A DNA stretch of 64,000 nt from Diploptera punctata (lineage: Eukaryota; Arthropoda; Insecta; Blattodea; Blaberidae). A program made the translations under genes and the position numbers. Under the pieces are notes generated by a model. That model was not told the DNA's origin, ran no database searches, and saw only the letters and a program-made list of their open reading frames with translations. Shown piece by piece: positions 53,138 through 63,377 of the stretch. The DNA is taken from NCBI GenBank assembly GCA_030220185.1, contig JASPKZ010003436.1, positions 124,001-188,000 on the forward strand, written 5' to 3'. The stretch's first letter is position 1. Every line of letters starts with the position of its first letter.

Positions 53138-55186
53138 TGGGCTCGGACATGATGTCACATTAAGTGCAGTCTTACTATAGATAATATTGCTTGATGAGAG
53201 AGTGGTAGGGGGTGTAGTAGCACCAGTCTGGCAAGTATGGCATTTGTGTTGTACTGTTTACAGGAGATATACGTGGGTAAAGAAATAAGTAGCTAATTGT
53301 GGATTACAAGTTTATTTTGTTGTGTAAAATATTATTTAACTTTTTTAATTAAACGCTACAGTACCACAACAAAAAGTTAATTCTCTTTATGCATCAATAA
53401 ATACAATGCTGCATACATTATTACAAAAAATAACAAGTTCAATATTTGTTAACAATTATTTTCTTCGTACAGTTTTAAATAAAGAGGTAGCACAAAAAAG
53501 TATGTGCACTGTACATAATATTTTTAAAACCCTGTTAGTTAAACTTGTTTCGCTTCTGTAGAGATGTTACAATGAATACAATGTATTTCCGTAAAGTTTC
53601 AAAAGAAAAACTTATTCTGTGACTGTTCAAGCAAAGTTTATATTTAGAAAAACTCATTTCTACTTCACATGAGGTAACTGGTGCAAAACGAAAGTACGGT
53701 ATATCACAGGTATCTAATATGGAGACAGTGAATGCGTACTTGTAGTGCATTAGAAAATCCTTTATACTGCAAATAGCTGAGTATTCATGGTTTTTCAGCA
53801 ATACAATTTGCAATTACTGTTTTGCATTTTCAGATGCCAAAACTACCTCCTATTTCATCAAAATATCGCGAAACAATTTCTACCAGTTTTATGGAATCAA
53901 TCAATGCTATATGTGAAGATTCCAGTTTTTATTATTATTAAAGGTATACCTTTATAAACGTTGTTGATTACCAGCAAATTTTGATATAGTTGTCCTGACA
54001 TCAGAGATTTCACAATTTTTATCGCCGAACTTTCTTCATCATTAAATGTATTAACTGCTTCAACAATCACTTCATTATGTTGTAAGTACTATGCAGTGAT
54101 CTGCAACCAAGTCCCACATCGAGTTAAAACACGTTGAGGTGACAAAGTGATTTGTGATGCAATTTCCTTAAATTTCTGTTTCCTAGAAGGGGCCTTTAAA
54201 AATATTTTCTCATGTTTGATACAAAATGTCCACATCAGAGAAATGCGACCTAATTATTTCGGCTACTCGGTGAAGTCCATGGGCCAAGCAAGTTAGATGT
54301 ATCATATTCGGATATCGCTCTTTAATTCTGGAAGCTGCTTTCAACATTTAAGGGGCTGCGTCTGTTGCAAATAGAAAAACATTGTCTCTTTTATTTTATT
54401 GGGCCATAGAAAAGACATAGCATTTTCGAAAAGGTTGTAGATTTCTGAATGGTTGACTTAATTTAAGACCTCGGTAGTTAACAAAAATTTATCCCCGGTG
54501 TTTTCAGGCGATAATATCCCAACTATCACATTTCCTACAGACCTTCTGGACGCATCCTGGGTTTCATCGATTGACACCCATATTTTATGATCTGCCACAG
54601 TATCTTTAATGTATTTCAGAACGTCTTCATAACAAGGAGATAAATAATATCTGCGTAAAGTTGTTTCACAAGGAATTTTTCTTCCCGTATATTTCTCAAA
54701 AATATGTATAAGTTGGATTTTGCACTTTATTGAAAGGAATATTCCCGGAAACCATCGTTTCGCATAAATCCTTGTAAAATTCACGAAGATTACAAGTGTC
54801 TGAAACTCCTTGACTGTATTTCATCGTCAAGCTTATTCCCAATGTGTGTTTTAGATTTGCAATGGCTCTTGATAAAAATTCTTCTCTCCCCCTTCAACTC
54901 TACACTACACAATTTACAAAATGTTTCATCTTCTTTCAGGCAAAAATACTCAGGGCCGTACTCATGTACAAGTGAATTCATCTGTGTGTGTTTGGGTTTC
55001 GGCATGTTGTAATCAATCTTCAGATCGTGGTAATCGGTACTATGACTTGACTGCATACTATACTCGTAGCAGCACAGCAAAGACGCCACTTACTGTGGCA
55101 CTGCGCACGGGACAGGACTAACTACCTGTGTAGTTAACTGTTTGAAAGCGAAACAGCAATGGAAAGGCTATGAAGTCGGAGTTCTA
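53138..55186 (-). mobile_element. hAT-superfamily transposon, complete ends, decayed
   Basis: An 8-bp duplication ATAATCAC flanks it (53130-53137 and 55187-55194), as hAT elements make. Ends TGGGCTCGGACATGATG and, complemented, TAGAACTCCGACTTCATAG form imperfect inverted repeats. It interrupts LINE family A at a point where the LINE sequence is continuous if the 2,049 bp are removed. A transposase runs on the minus strand. Confidence 0.88.
53540..55089 (-). pseudogene. hAT transposase remnant
   Basis: 55089-54790: N-terminal zinc-finger domain with 'FCKLCSVELKGERR' and 'HCKSKTH' (C-x2-C...H-x5-H, BED-like, resembling CGGBP1-type hAT relatives). 54784-54458: 'CETTLRRYYLSPCYEDVLKY' and 'IWVSIDETQDASRRSVGNVI', with the first catalytic Asp in VSIDET. 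Lower down, with stops, '[20 protein letters not shown]' and 'IFLKAPSRKQKFKEIASQ', the C/H-containing insertion-domain start, and finally a conserved C-terminal stretch near 53540-53800. At least five frame breaks; inactive. Confidence 0.85.
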
Positions 55187-55746
55187 ATAATCACAAATAA
55201 GAATGAGATGCACAAGGAATTTAAACATAGGCTCAATTCTGGAAATGCGTGTTATTATGCATTACAGACACTTTTGATGTCTCAACTCCTTTAAAAAAAC
55301 GTTAAACTGAAAATACTAAATAAATCTATTATTCTACCAGTTATATTATGTGGATGCGAAACATGGACTCTGACTTTAAGGGAGGAAATGAGATTATGAG
55401 TATTTGAGAATAAAGTACTTAGAACAATTTCTGGACCAAAGAGAGATGAAGAGACAGGTGAATGGAGAAGACTACAAAACAATGAACTACATGATCTTTA
55501 TAGGAAGCCAGATACAATAAGAACAGTTAAGTCTCGTAGAATGCGATGGGCAGGACATGTGGCACGTATGGGAAATGAAAGACTTGCATGGAAGCTTCTT
55601 GTAGGAAAACCAGAGGGAAAACGCCCAGTTGGTAGACCAAGAATGAGGTGTGGGAATAACACTAACTATGATTTGAGGGAAGTAGATTATACAGGGAATA
55701 ATTGGAAAGCATTGGCTCAGGATAGGGATGTATTGAGAGCTTACCT
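55187..55746 (+). pseudogene. LINE family A, 3' part of the split copy
   Basis: Continues after the hAT: 'NSGNACYYALQTLLMSQLL', 'LPVILCGCETWTLTLREEMR', 'RRMRWAGHVARMGNERLAWK' and 'LLVGKPEGKRPVGRPRMR' at 55535-55650, ending 'DYTGNNWKALAQDRDVLRAY' at 55745. It lacks the usual last ~60 bp with GTTA tail; a mariner relic follows directly. Confidence 0.85.
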
Positions 55747-56311
55747 TAGTTCAACATGTTTAGCACGGAAGAGAGGGTTTTCATTTTTAGTACACGGGTA
55801 CGCGGATTGTCATATCAAGACGTCAGAGCTGAATTTACACATAAATTCCGTAAATCAGCCTCAACAAAGGCACACATTCGTCTGCTTGTAAACAAAATGA
55901 AGCCTACCGGTTGTATGTGTGATGAGGCACGTCATGAACGACCACGCGTATCAGCAAAAACAGTTAAGCTGGTTAAAATTGCCAGTGATAATCCGACCGC
56001 ATCAACTCGACGCCTCAGTAGGGCGTTGAATGCGTCTAGCAGCGATGTGAGAAAAATCTACGTTTCACTCTACGTAAACGCCCTTATCACATCTACTTGA
56101 TTTACGAAATCGTATCACAGAAGCAGCAGGCTTTTTTACGGTTTAAATGTTGAGGACTACATTTCACAGCTAAAAGGTGGAGTATGTGTTTTTACCTATA
56201 GATGGCAGTCATGTTATCAGGCAGTAGAATATGTGTAAACTTCACAATAACATTGATTTTTCAATCATTGCCTTCCTTCATTAAAATGAATAGTGACTTT
56301 AGAGACAACCT
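55747..56311 (+). mobile_element. Tc1/mariner-type relic 3 (N-terminal transposase part)
   Basis: The frame 55756-56100 reads 'STEERVFIFSTRVRGLSYQD', 'STKAHIRLLVNKMKPTGCMC' and 'DNPTASTRRLSRALNASSSD', the helix-turn-helix N-terminus of large-family mariner transposases (DUF4817 type). The catalytic domain is deleted. The right end TGACTTTAGAGACAACCTG then TTATA resembles their terminal repeat; the left end is missing. Confidence 0.7.
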
Positions 56312-56312
56312 G

Positions 56313-56316
<4 letters not shown>

Positions 56317-56359
<43 letters not shown>

Positions 56360-56526
56360 ATGAAAAGAAAAAAGAATGCTTGAGTCGGGATTTGAACTCG
56401 AGTCTCTAAAGTCTGTACCTTTAGCGCTCTAACCAACTGAGCTACTCAAGAATTCCAAGACAAACATACAATTTTCTTATACATGTAGTATTCTCATTGC
56501 CAAATGTCAAAAATATATTTATAATA

Positions 56527-56530
<4 letters not shown>
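56317..56530 (-). repeat. tRNA cassette F
   Basis: Bounded by (TA)n at 56317-56356 and 56532-56563. Minus order: TATAAATATATTTTTGACA, TTTGGCAATGAGAATACTAC, ATGTATAAGAAAATTGTATG, core F, GCATTCTTTTTTCTTTTCAT. Shorter than the others: the GCTTACT/GGCCAC block is missing. Confidence 0.75.
56378..56451 (-). tRNA. tRNA-like core F (cassette)
   Basis: 74 nt: acceptor TCTTGAG/CTCAAGC (6 of 7 pairs), D arm AGCTCAGTTGGTTAGAGC, anticodon stem CTAAAG/CTTTAG around GTACAGA, T arm CTCGAGTTCAAATCCCGA with one mismatch. Relative to core B it has G-C for C-G at one anticodon-stem position and U-A for C-G at one acceptor position, both pairs kept. Confidence 0.6.
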
Positions 56531-56566
<36 letters not shown>

Positions 56567-56567
<1 letters not shown>

Positions 56568-56880
56568 GTGTGTGTGTGTGTGTGTGTGTGTATGTCTATT
56601 CATAAAAATATCCACAAGAAACTGTATTTCAAGGGGTATTTGGAATCATTTCCTGTCATATACGTATGCATATTAATTTGTCTTTCCACAAAATATTTGT
56701 ATCAAATTCTTATATTCATAAAAATTTGCACATGCAACTGTCTTTTCATTAAAATATTCGCATCTAATTCCTCAATGCATAAACGTATGCGTAAGAAATT
56801 ATATTTTCATTAAAATATTTGCATTAAGAAATTCGCATCAAATTCGTGTATTCATGAAAATATGCGTCTGAAATTTTCTT
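56567..56880. repeat. (TG)n followed by ~58-bp degenerate minisatellite
   Basis: (TG)n at 56567-56590, then about five diverged units built on TTCATAAAAATATGC, AAGAAACTGT-TTTTCATT and AAAATATTCGCATC(A)AATTC, e.g. starting near 56599, 56657, 56715, 56777 and 56850. No coding. Confidence 0.65.
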
Positions 56881-56961
56881 TTCAATTATATAATAGATTA
56901 AAATATAAAATTATGGAATATTCACCTGAAAAGTCCGTCTCCTCAACTTAATTAATTATTT

Positions 56962-57270
56962 AACTGTAGCTGTGGTCTGGAGGTAGCGTGCTGCCTTGTC
57001 ACGCAGCGGTTCGATTCCCGGTCGGGACAGGTTCCTGGGTGAGGTTTTTTCCAGGGTTTTTCCTCAACTCTAAGACAAATGTCAGGAAACGTAAGGCCCA
57101 AACGGTCCCCGAAAATCATCCGGCCATCATCATCATCCTTAGCATTATCATCATCCTTTACTCGTGTGGAAAGCAACGGGAAGCTACCACACCTATGATT
57201 CCCTAGTAAATCTGCAAAGCATAGCATTAAAATGTTATGATTGCAGTGAAAGAGCTGCCCTTGGGCAGTA
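56962..57270 (+). mobile_element. SINE family 1, near full-length copy
   Basis: Head GGTCTGGAGGTAGCGTGCTGC, B box GGTTCGATTCCCGG at 57007-57020, body GGTTCCTGGGTGAGG and GACAAATGTCAGGAAACG, CATCATCATCATCC, tail module GGGAAGCTACCACACCTATG. Very similar to 2518-2815. To its right an open stretch to 57394 ('FFKHYNPRFEALGEFLPYQV') is not recognised. Confidence 0.82.
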
Positions 57271-57479
57271 TTACTATGGATTGGATGATTGTCTTGAATG
57301 TACTGTAACTGTTTTTGCTAAATTTTTTAAACATTATAATCCAAGATTTGAAGCACTAGGTGAGTTTTTGCCATATCAAGTAGGCCTAATATAAAACAAC
57401 GTCCAATCCCTTGTAGCTTAATTATAATTTTTAATTTTTACCAGGTTTTTTTTTTTACTGAAAGCTTTTAAATTAATTA

Positions 57480-58100
57480 ACTGATTTATTTTCATTTGGG
57501 AGTTACCCTACAATTCACGGTTTTCTACAGTCGGCATAAGGTCCTGCACTTAATCTCTATCTCCGCATCATCTTCTAACATTTCTCTGTTATTCATCCTA
57601 TTTCTGACGCCATCCATTCATGGTTTCTGAAATCTTCTCCTCTCATTTCTGTCCTCTGCATGATCTCTATTATGCTTTCGTCCTTCGTATATGTCCGAAC
57701 CATTACAATCTCTTTTCAATCACATCAGTATTTTTTTCCACTCCATCATTTCTCTAATATAATTTCTAAACGTATCCAATCTGAATTTTGTTTCAGCCAT
57801 CCTCCGAAAGTATTCAACAAATAAAAACATGTGAACCATTTGGTTGTTTAACAACCATGTTAGTGCTCGACGAATCAAATTACTCCTCTTCAATACACCA
57901 CAAATGTGTTTTATGGTTTTTAATAAAAATCCTTGCATTCATAATGCAGAATTCATTACCGTCAACCCCTTTCCTACCTTCGCTCATTCTTTTCTCAATC
58001 CCCGATATACTTGTTCCTACTTCTGCCAAAATTTTCTTTCCTTTAATTTATCCATACGTTAATACTATTTGATCATCTGCAAAAAGTAGATGGTTTAAGC
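57480..58100 (-). pseudogene. LINE RT scrap
   Basis: Minus strand begins 'HLLFADDQIVLTYG' (58095-58060), an RT motif C of F-A-D-D-Q type, then broken sequence including 'SGIEKRMSEGRKGVDGNEF' and a 72-codon open piece 57938-57720 ending 'YIREMMEWKKIL'. The subfamily is not certain. It sits just before LRR gene 2 in the opposite orientation. Confidence 0.5.
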
Positions 58101-58160
58101 ATCTGTGATAATTTTATTATTAGGTCTACTCTACTTATATTTTCATTTTTTTAATTATAG

Positions 58161-59738
58161 GAAAAGACTTCTATCCTATTCGTGGTATTTGGAGCAGTGG
58201 CAGTAATCCTGGATTTTGTCAGTGGGACAACAATTGGATGCAAGTATTTTTTCGACGACAAGAAAATATTTTGCGATGGCGCTGACATTGGACATCTTAC
58301 AGCAGAAAGTGATCTAGTTAACAACACAGACATCGACGATCTCCATTTAGATTTTTCCAAGTCATTGACTCTTGATTACAATGTTTTTCATAAAATGGTA
58401 AACCTGATTTATTTGAGTATAGGTGGTAACAAACTGAAACATCTAGACAGCCGTTTATTTTCTTATTTACATAAATTATATAGTCTGGGTTTCGAATATA
58501 ACAATATAGAAACATTAGGAAGCAACATATTTTCAAACTTAACAAATCTGAGATATTTATACATGGCGCACAATCATCTTAAATCACTGACAGATATCAG
58601 GTTATTTCAGTCACAAACAAGATTGTTAGCTATAACGTTAGACGATAATAAAATTCGTACAATATCAGCAGTTGTTCTTAGTCCACTCATATCATTAAAG
58701 AAATTTAAATTAGCTAATAATCCATTCAACTGCACATGCCAACTTCAGGAGACAATTATGTGGGCTGAATCAAAATGTATAAATACTCGAGCCACTTGCG
58801 TTGAACCAAGTAAGTTTAAAACTGAATTCTGGTCAGTTTTAAGAAATGAAACTTGTCTCAATCCTTGGACGAAAATTAAAGAATGTCCATCTTATGTTTG
58901 TACATATATTGACGATACACAAGAAATGGATTGTGCAGACTTAAATTTAGGCAAATTTGAAACTGAACATCCTCCATTCAATGAAACAACAATTTTTAAA
59001 TTGAATTTGAATAATAATGGAATTCAGTCACTGGAATCAAATGCATTTAATCAATGGCCTAAAATAACATCTCTACAATTGTCACTCAATAAATTAAGAA
59101 CACTAAAACACAGATTGTTCTATAGTCTAAAAGAATTAACATTTTTAGCTCTTGATAACAATCTGTTAGAATCTTTGGACGACAGATTATTTAATTTTCA
59201 GGAAAAGTTAATTGAATTATACATATATAATAACAAACTGTTAACGATTACAGAAAAAATAATGGAATCTTTAATTGCTTTGAATATTCTGTCCCTAAGA
59301 GGAAATAGTTTGACTTGTGACTGTAAATTACAATCGACATTTACGTTGTTAATGAAACGAGGAGTATGGTCAAATGCTGTATGTGAAACACCAGAGAAAT
59401 ATGCTGGAAAATCCTGGAAACTAATGGAAAAAGAACTAGAATGTGGAATTACAATTTCAAAACAAACAGTTATTATTGTAAGTTCCGGGATTATTTTTTG
59501 TTGTTGTAGTTCTGTAGTTGTGTGTTATGTCTGTATCAGGTGGAGGAAAACGTCTCGCAAGCGTACTAATAGGCATACTAATGAGAAAGTACAATATGAT
59601 GATGCTGTAACGATGGCGAACACAAGGTTTTCTAACAACGAAAATTTGTATGATTATCCGATATTTAGAAATTCATATCTGTCCATAATTGATCCGAATG
59701 TTAAATCTGAACCTGTAATCTATGATGATATTGTTTAA
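58161..59738 (+). CDS. LRR transmembrane protein 2 (3' exon, intact)
   Basis: The exon follows the acceptor TTTTTTTAATTATAG (58146-58160), so the ATG lies in an unseen upstream exon. Residues counted from GTG 58182: hydrophobic signal 1-15; Cys 20 and 31; LRRs ~50-180 ('NLIYLSIGGNKLKHLDSRLF'); LRRCT 180-225 (Cys 184, 186, 199, 206, 225); second N-cap Cys 235, 240, 251; LRRs ~270-375; second LRRCT 375-421; membrane helix ~429-453 with a Cys cluster; ~64-residue tail with 'YDDA', 'YDYP' and 'YDDI' tyrosine motifs. Several N-glycosylation sites (NNTD, NLTN, NCTC, NETC, NETT). The two halves look like an internal duplication. Paralogue of 24640-26183. Likely cell-surface adhesion or recognition; ligand unknown. 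No clear AATAAA downstream. Confidence 0.9.
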   Translation, partial: EKTSILFVVFGAVAVILDFVSGTTIGCKYFFDDKKIFCDGADIGHLTAESDLVNNTDIDDLHLDFSKSLTLDYNVFHKMVNLIYLSIGGNKLKHLDSRLFSYLHKLYSLGFEYNNIETLGSNIFSNLTNLRYLYMAHNHLKSLTDIRLFQSQTRLLAITLDDNKIRTISAVVLSPLISLKKFKLANNPFNCTCQLQETIMWAESKCINTRATCVEPSKFKTEFWSVLRNETCLNPWTKIKECPSYVCTYIDDTQEMDCADLNLGKFETEHPPFNETTIFKLNLNNNGIQSLESNAFNQWPKITSLQLSLNKLRTLKHRLFYSLKELTFLALDNNLLESLDDRLFNFQEKLIELYIYNNKLLTITEKIMESLIALNILSLRGNSLTCDCKLQSTFTLLMKRGVWSNAVCETPEKYAGKSWKLMEKELECGITISKQTVIIVSSGIIFCCCSSVVVCYVCIRWRKTSRKRTNRHTNEKVQYDDAVTMANTRFSNNENLYDYPIFRNSYLSIIDPNVKSEPVIYDDIV

Positions 59739-59919
59739 ATTCAGAACTTGATATTAAAATAACATAAATACCACAAACAATATAATAATATTAATAATTT
59801 ATCTGACCTGATGAAGTTAAGTTCGCAGCATGGAAAATACAGAATATTTCAAATAATACTAATAACAATAGTAATGATAATGATGATAACAATATTAATA
59901 ATAATTATAATAATAATAA

Positions 59920-60077
59920 TGATTATTGGAGAATATCCGCTAGGATATCAAGGAAAGAGAAAAGTAGAAATTATATTTTAAAAGAGGACATGAATATACG
60001 ACTACAAAACTCAATTTCAGAATTTATCCAAGAAAAGCAACTAAAATGGTACGGGCATATTAGGCGGATGAATGATG
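59920..60077 (+). pseudogene. LINE C-terminal scrap
   Basis: 'DYWRISARISRKEKSRNYIL', 'LQNSISEFIQEKQLKWYGHI' and 'RRMND' end abruptly at the gypsy LTR start (60078). The K-W-x-G-H-x-x-R-M motif identifies it. Upstream (59745-59930) is ATA/AAT-rich with no feature. Confidence 0.75.
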
Positions 60078-61387
60078 TGAACCGAAAGTGCGTTTTTCGG
60101 CTCATTACTGCAGCGTCGTTCTCCTCCCTAGACTGGGATATTTATGAACTATGCCAATATTCCTTTCTCCTTGCATTTACCCCCACTCTCCCCTCTTTAC
60201 CCTTCCTGCCGCGGTGTCTACGGCGCATCTCCCCTCTACCTCGGAACCTTCATATACGTGGTGCATAGGCAGAACGTTATCATTCAAGCAGATCATTCAT
60301 TCAGCATTCAATGTTTGAATCATCGATCCAGTCCGAGATGGGATTGGAACTCTAATATGGACAAGGTCGTCTGAAGCCGAGAAGCGGCGTAGTTTAGTTG
60401 GTCCTGTAGACCAGGGAAGAAGCCGCCCCTGGCTTGGACTCTAGCATGAGTGTAGTGTGAGGTATGGTGTGGTTTTTTGTCTTGTAGAAGTATTATCATT
60501 GATTTATTTATATTCTTTTTTTTTCTTCAATGATCCAATGTTTTTTCTTGATTTTGTTTTTACTTCAGACAACTTGTTTGCATTAAATATCATCTTTTAT
60601 ATAATTCATCTGCTATCTGATTTATGTGCACGCAGCTGTTTAGATATCCTATACGGAAATTCACTCACTTAGGAAATCATTTCCAGCTCCCTTACTTTTG
60701 CTGTCTAGCTTTCCTGAATGATAATTATTGTGAAAACCATCATTATCAGTCTCTCTGTGGATTTGAGAATCCTTATTTATTCATGTTAATATATCTAGGA
60801 AAGAAAGATGAATCAATCCTTGCCTTCCATGGGCCCGAGGCAAGTAATTTTGTGATTAATAACCTTGGAGGTAATCAGATCTACGCTAATAGAGGCAACA
60901 GCAACAAAACACGATCCCTCACCCCGCCCGCACAAATGGTAGCAGTTAGCGTGGTCATAAACCCCGCCCGCACAAATGATAGCATAGCGTGTGGTTTTGT
61001 TTCTTTTTGTTTGGAAAAGTATGCTGTATTCTATTGGCAGTAGTTCAAGTGGGTGTCGATTCGAAATGTTGAACTTAAGTTTTGGGTTCTGGATTCAAGT
61101 GCCAGAACAAGGATATATACTCTGTATGGTCGTAAATGATTTTTGGAATTAGAAAGCATTTTGATGTCGACATTTCTCAGAGGTATTGTATCGTGGATAA
61201 CTATTTGTTTTCGAGACTTATTATCTACGTAAACGTTATTAAAACGTACTTATTTACGTATTTGAACTGTTTATCGTAAATAAAATTGATTCATCTCTCC
61301 TTGCATGTAAACACAGAGTAACTTATGTATAAAGAACTGCGTTCTCTTATAGTTGTTTACATCTTTTGTTCATTTTGTTTAGTAAAC
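60078..61387 (+). repeat. 5' LTR plus leader (inner boundary not set)
   Basis: The LTR starts TGAACC. Its end is not determinable without the 3' copy; I found no convincing tRNA primer-binding site. A 21-base CCCCGCCCGCACAAAT-G-TAGCA stretch recurs (60921 and 60961), a local duplication. The open frame 60624-61043 crosses this region and is probably chance. Confidence 0.55.
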
Positions 61388-61942
61388 ATGCCTAGTTGGA
61401 TTGATGTTGTATCTAAGGACAATTTGGTCCGAGAATTGAGCTTACTAGGTATTGATATTGAAAGTGACGTAAATATATTGCGTCAGCGACTTAAGATTCA
61501 TTTGAACTCTCTCTCCCCAGCTGAACAAACATTGGTAAAACGTAAGTTTATTGTAGACGGCGCGGTTGCTGAAGATAGTTCTGTAGAGCAGAACAGGAAT
61601 ATTATCGATAGTAGACCTAGCTCCATTAAACATTTTTCTAGTGGAACGGCTTCCAACCTTTCTTCTCACATGGTAGAAAATAATCAGCGAATTTTTCGAG
61701 AGTTAATTAGAAACGTCGATCCCTGTGATGGAAGTGATAAGGAATTGCTAGTTTTTTTCCTTATTAAACTCAACTCGATTTTTGAATTGAAACTAGTTCA
61801 AGATGAGTGTTTTGTTAATTCGATTTTGAGTTGTATTGGAGGAATACTATTGAAGGTGTGGAGTGATGTTGTTAAACTAAGATTAACTTGGATTGAGAGT
61901 TTGGAATATGCCTTCCAGGTTGTTAGTGGATTATTGGATTAA
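61388..61942 (+). pseudogene. gag N-terminal fragment
   Basis: From ATG 61388: 'MPSWIDVVSKDNLVRELSLL' and 'VNILRQRLKIHLNSL', a SAP-like helix pair seen at the start of some insect gypsy gag proteins. About 185 codons; an earlier in-frame ATG lies at 61325. The frame ends at 61942, at the junction with RNase H sequence, so capsid C-terminus and zinc knuckle are deleted. Confidence 0.65.
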
Positions 61943-62466
61943 ATTTGTGGTTCACTCTGATAATCAAGCAGTTTCTTGGTTATGTAAGAACAGTGGTACT
62001 CTTGGTAGAAATTGGTAGGTGGGTCGTGCGTCTTTCTGCTTTCAACTTTGAAGTAGTTCATGTTAGAGGATCTGAGAACGCGGTAGCTGATGGTTTATCG
62101 CGACTGTTCCTTGAAGATGATGTTTCAGAACACCCTCAAGTCAGTCTTCTATCGAACTTCCCAGCGTCATTTAAAGACCTTAAATTGCATCAACAAGAAG
62201 ATAATGATTGTAAGAGATTATATGCACAAGTTAAAGCAGGCACTAATAGTCCAGATTTTTCTTTACATAGAGGTCTATTAGTGTATAGTCCTCGAAAAGG
62301 TCCGAAGAATCGTGTTTTGGTCCCTGTACTATTGCGGCCTGTCTTACTTAAGTATTATCACGATTCTCCTTTGGCATGCATTTGGGCATTGCCAAGACTA
62401 TGGAAAAGCTCAATAGACAATATTACTGGCCTCATATGGGTGATGATGTGCGTAAATATATTTTGA
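61943..62466 (+). pseudogene. pol: RNase H end and integrase start
   Basis: Begins with 'VVHSDNQAVSWLCKN' (RNase H, in another frame with TAG at 62016-62018), then 'RLSAFNFEVVHVRGSENAVA' and 'DGLSRLF', the usual end of gypsy RNase H, and 'VLLRPVLLKYYHDSPLA', the first His region of the integrase zinc domain. A frame shift near 62005 and another near 62380 break it. Confidence 0.8.
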
Positions 62467-63377
62467 ATTGTGTTGATTGTCAGCGAGCTAAGCCCGCCCA
62501 TAACACGAAAGTAGGTCTTCATTCAGCGGAGCCCTCCACAGCTCCTATGCAAAGACTCTTTATTGATTTCTTTGGTCCCTTAGTTCGCTCAAAACGAGGT
62601 AATGTTGGGGTTCTAGCAGTTGTCGACGGGTTCTCTAAATATGTCGTGCTTCATCCCGTGAGATCCTTGAAGTCTACTGCCGTTGTAGAATTCTTCACTA
62701 GAAACTTCTTTCCGAACTTTGGTATCCCTGAATTCATTGTTTCTGATAATGCAAAAGCCTTTACTTCCCATATGTTTAAGAATATGTGTTTCGATTGGGG
62801 CGTTCGTCATATTACTACTTCCCCCCATTATCCAAAACCCAATCTTTGTCAGAGGATTTTCCGCTCGTTGAAAACAGGTCTTACCATTTTTCATAATGTT
62901 AAGCAAAATGTTTGGGATCAACATTTGCCGTTGTTTGCTTTGGGATGTAATGATGCGGTCCATGAGTCTACTAAAACTACTCCTGCCGAATTGTTTCTGG
63001 GTAGACGTATTATGCACCCCCTGGAATTAAGTTGGCGCATTACGGAAGCCGATTTGGGCGATTTAAAACAAGCCAATAAAATTCAGAAGTGGGAGGAAGC
63101 ATTCAAGAATCTTAAGATCGCAAAAGAGAACGTAACTAATAGGTATAATCAGGATAGAAAGGACGTCTCTTATAAAGTTGGCGATCGAGTACGTTATCGC
63201 CTTTTTCCACTCAGCAATCGTGGGGAGCAACGTATGGGAAAGCTTATGTTTAAATGGTCTGAACCTTATATTGTAAAACGCTTTCTAACACCAGTTACAC
63301 TTGAATTGGAAAGCGTTGATGGGCACGTTATAAAACAGCACATTAGTCAAGTAAAAGTATGTCCTGTAGTGGATTAA
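62376..63377 (+). pseudogene. pol: integrase
   Basis: 333 codons. Zinc domain rest 'HLGIAKTMEKLNRQYYWPHM' and 'CVDCQRAKP'; core with Asp in 'RLFIDFFGPL' and Asp in 'FIVSDNAKAF'; at the third catalytic position 'NLCQRIFRSL' has Gln where the family has Glu. The C-terminal domain follows ('VGDRVRYRLFPLSNRGEQRM', 'KWSEPYIVKRFL'). Open and well preserved but with the catalytic triad broken; joined out of frame to the upstream pol piece. Confidence 0.85.

Noticed and set aside
56599..56880. Possible CRISPR-like or small-RNA array of ~58-bp units
   Set aside because: Units diverge along their whole length with no constant-repeat/variable-spacer pattern; it is a decayed minisatellite in a eukaryotic genome.
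60624..61043. 139-codon frame upstream of gag
   Set aside because: It lies in the LTR/leader region, with no homology or domain seen; probably chance.
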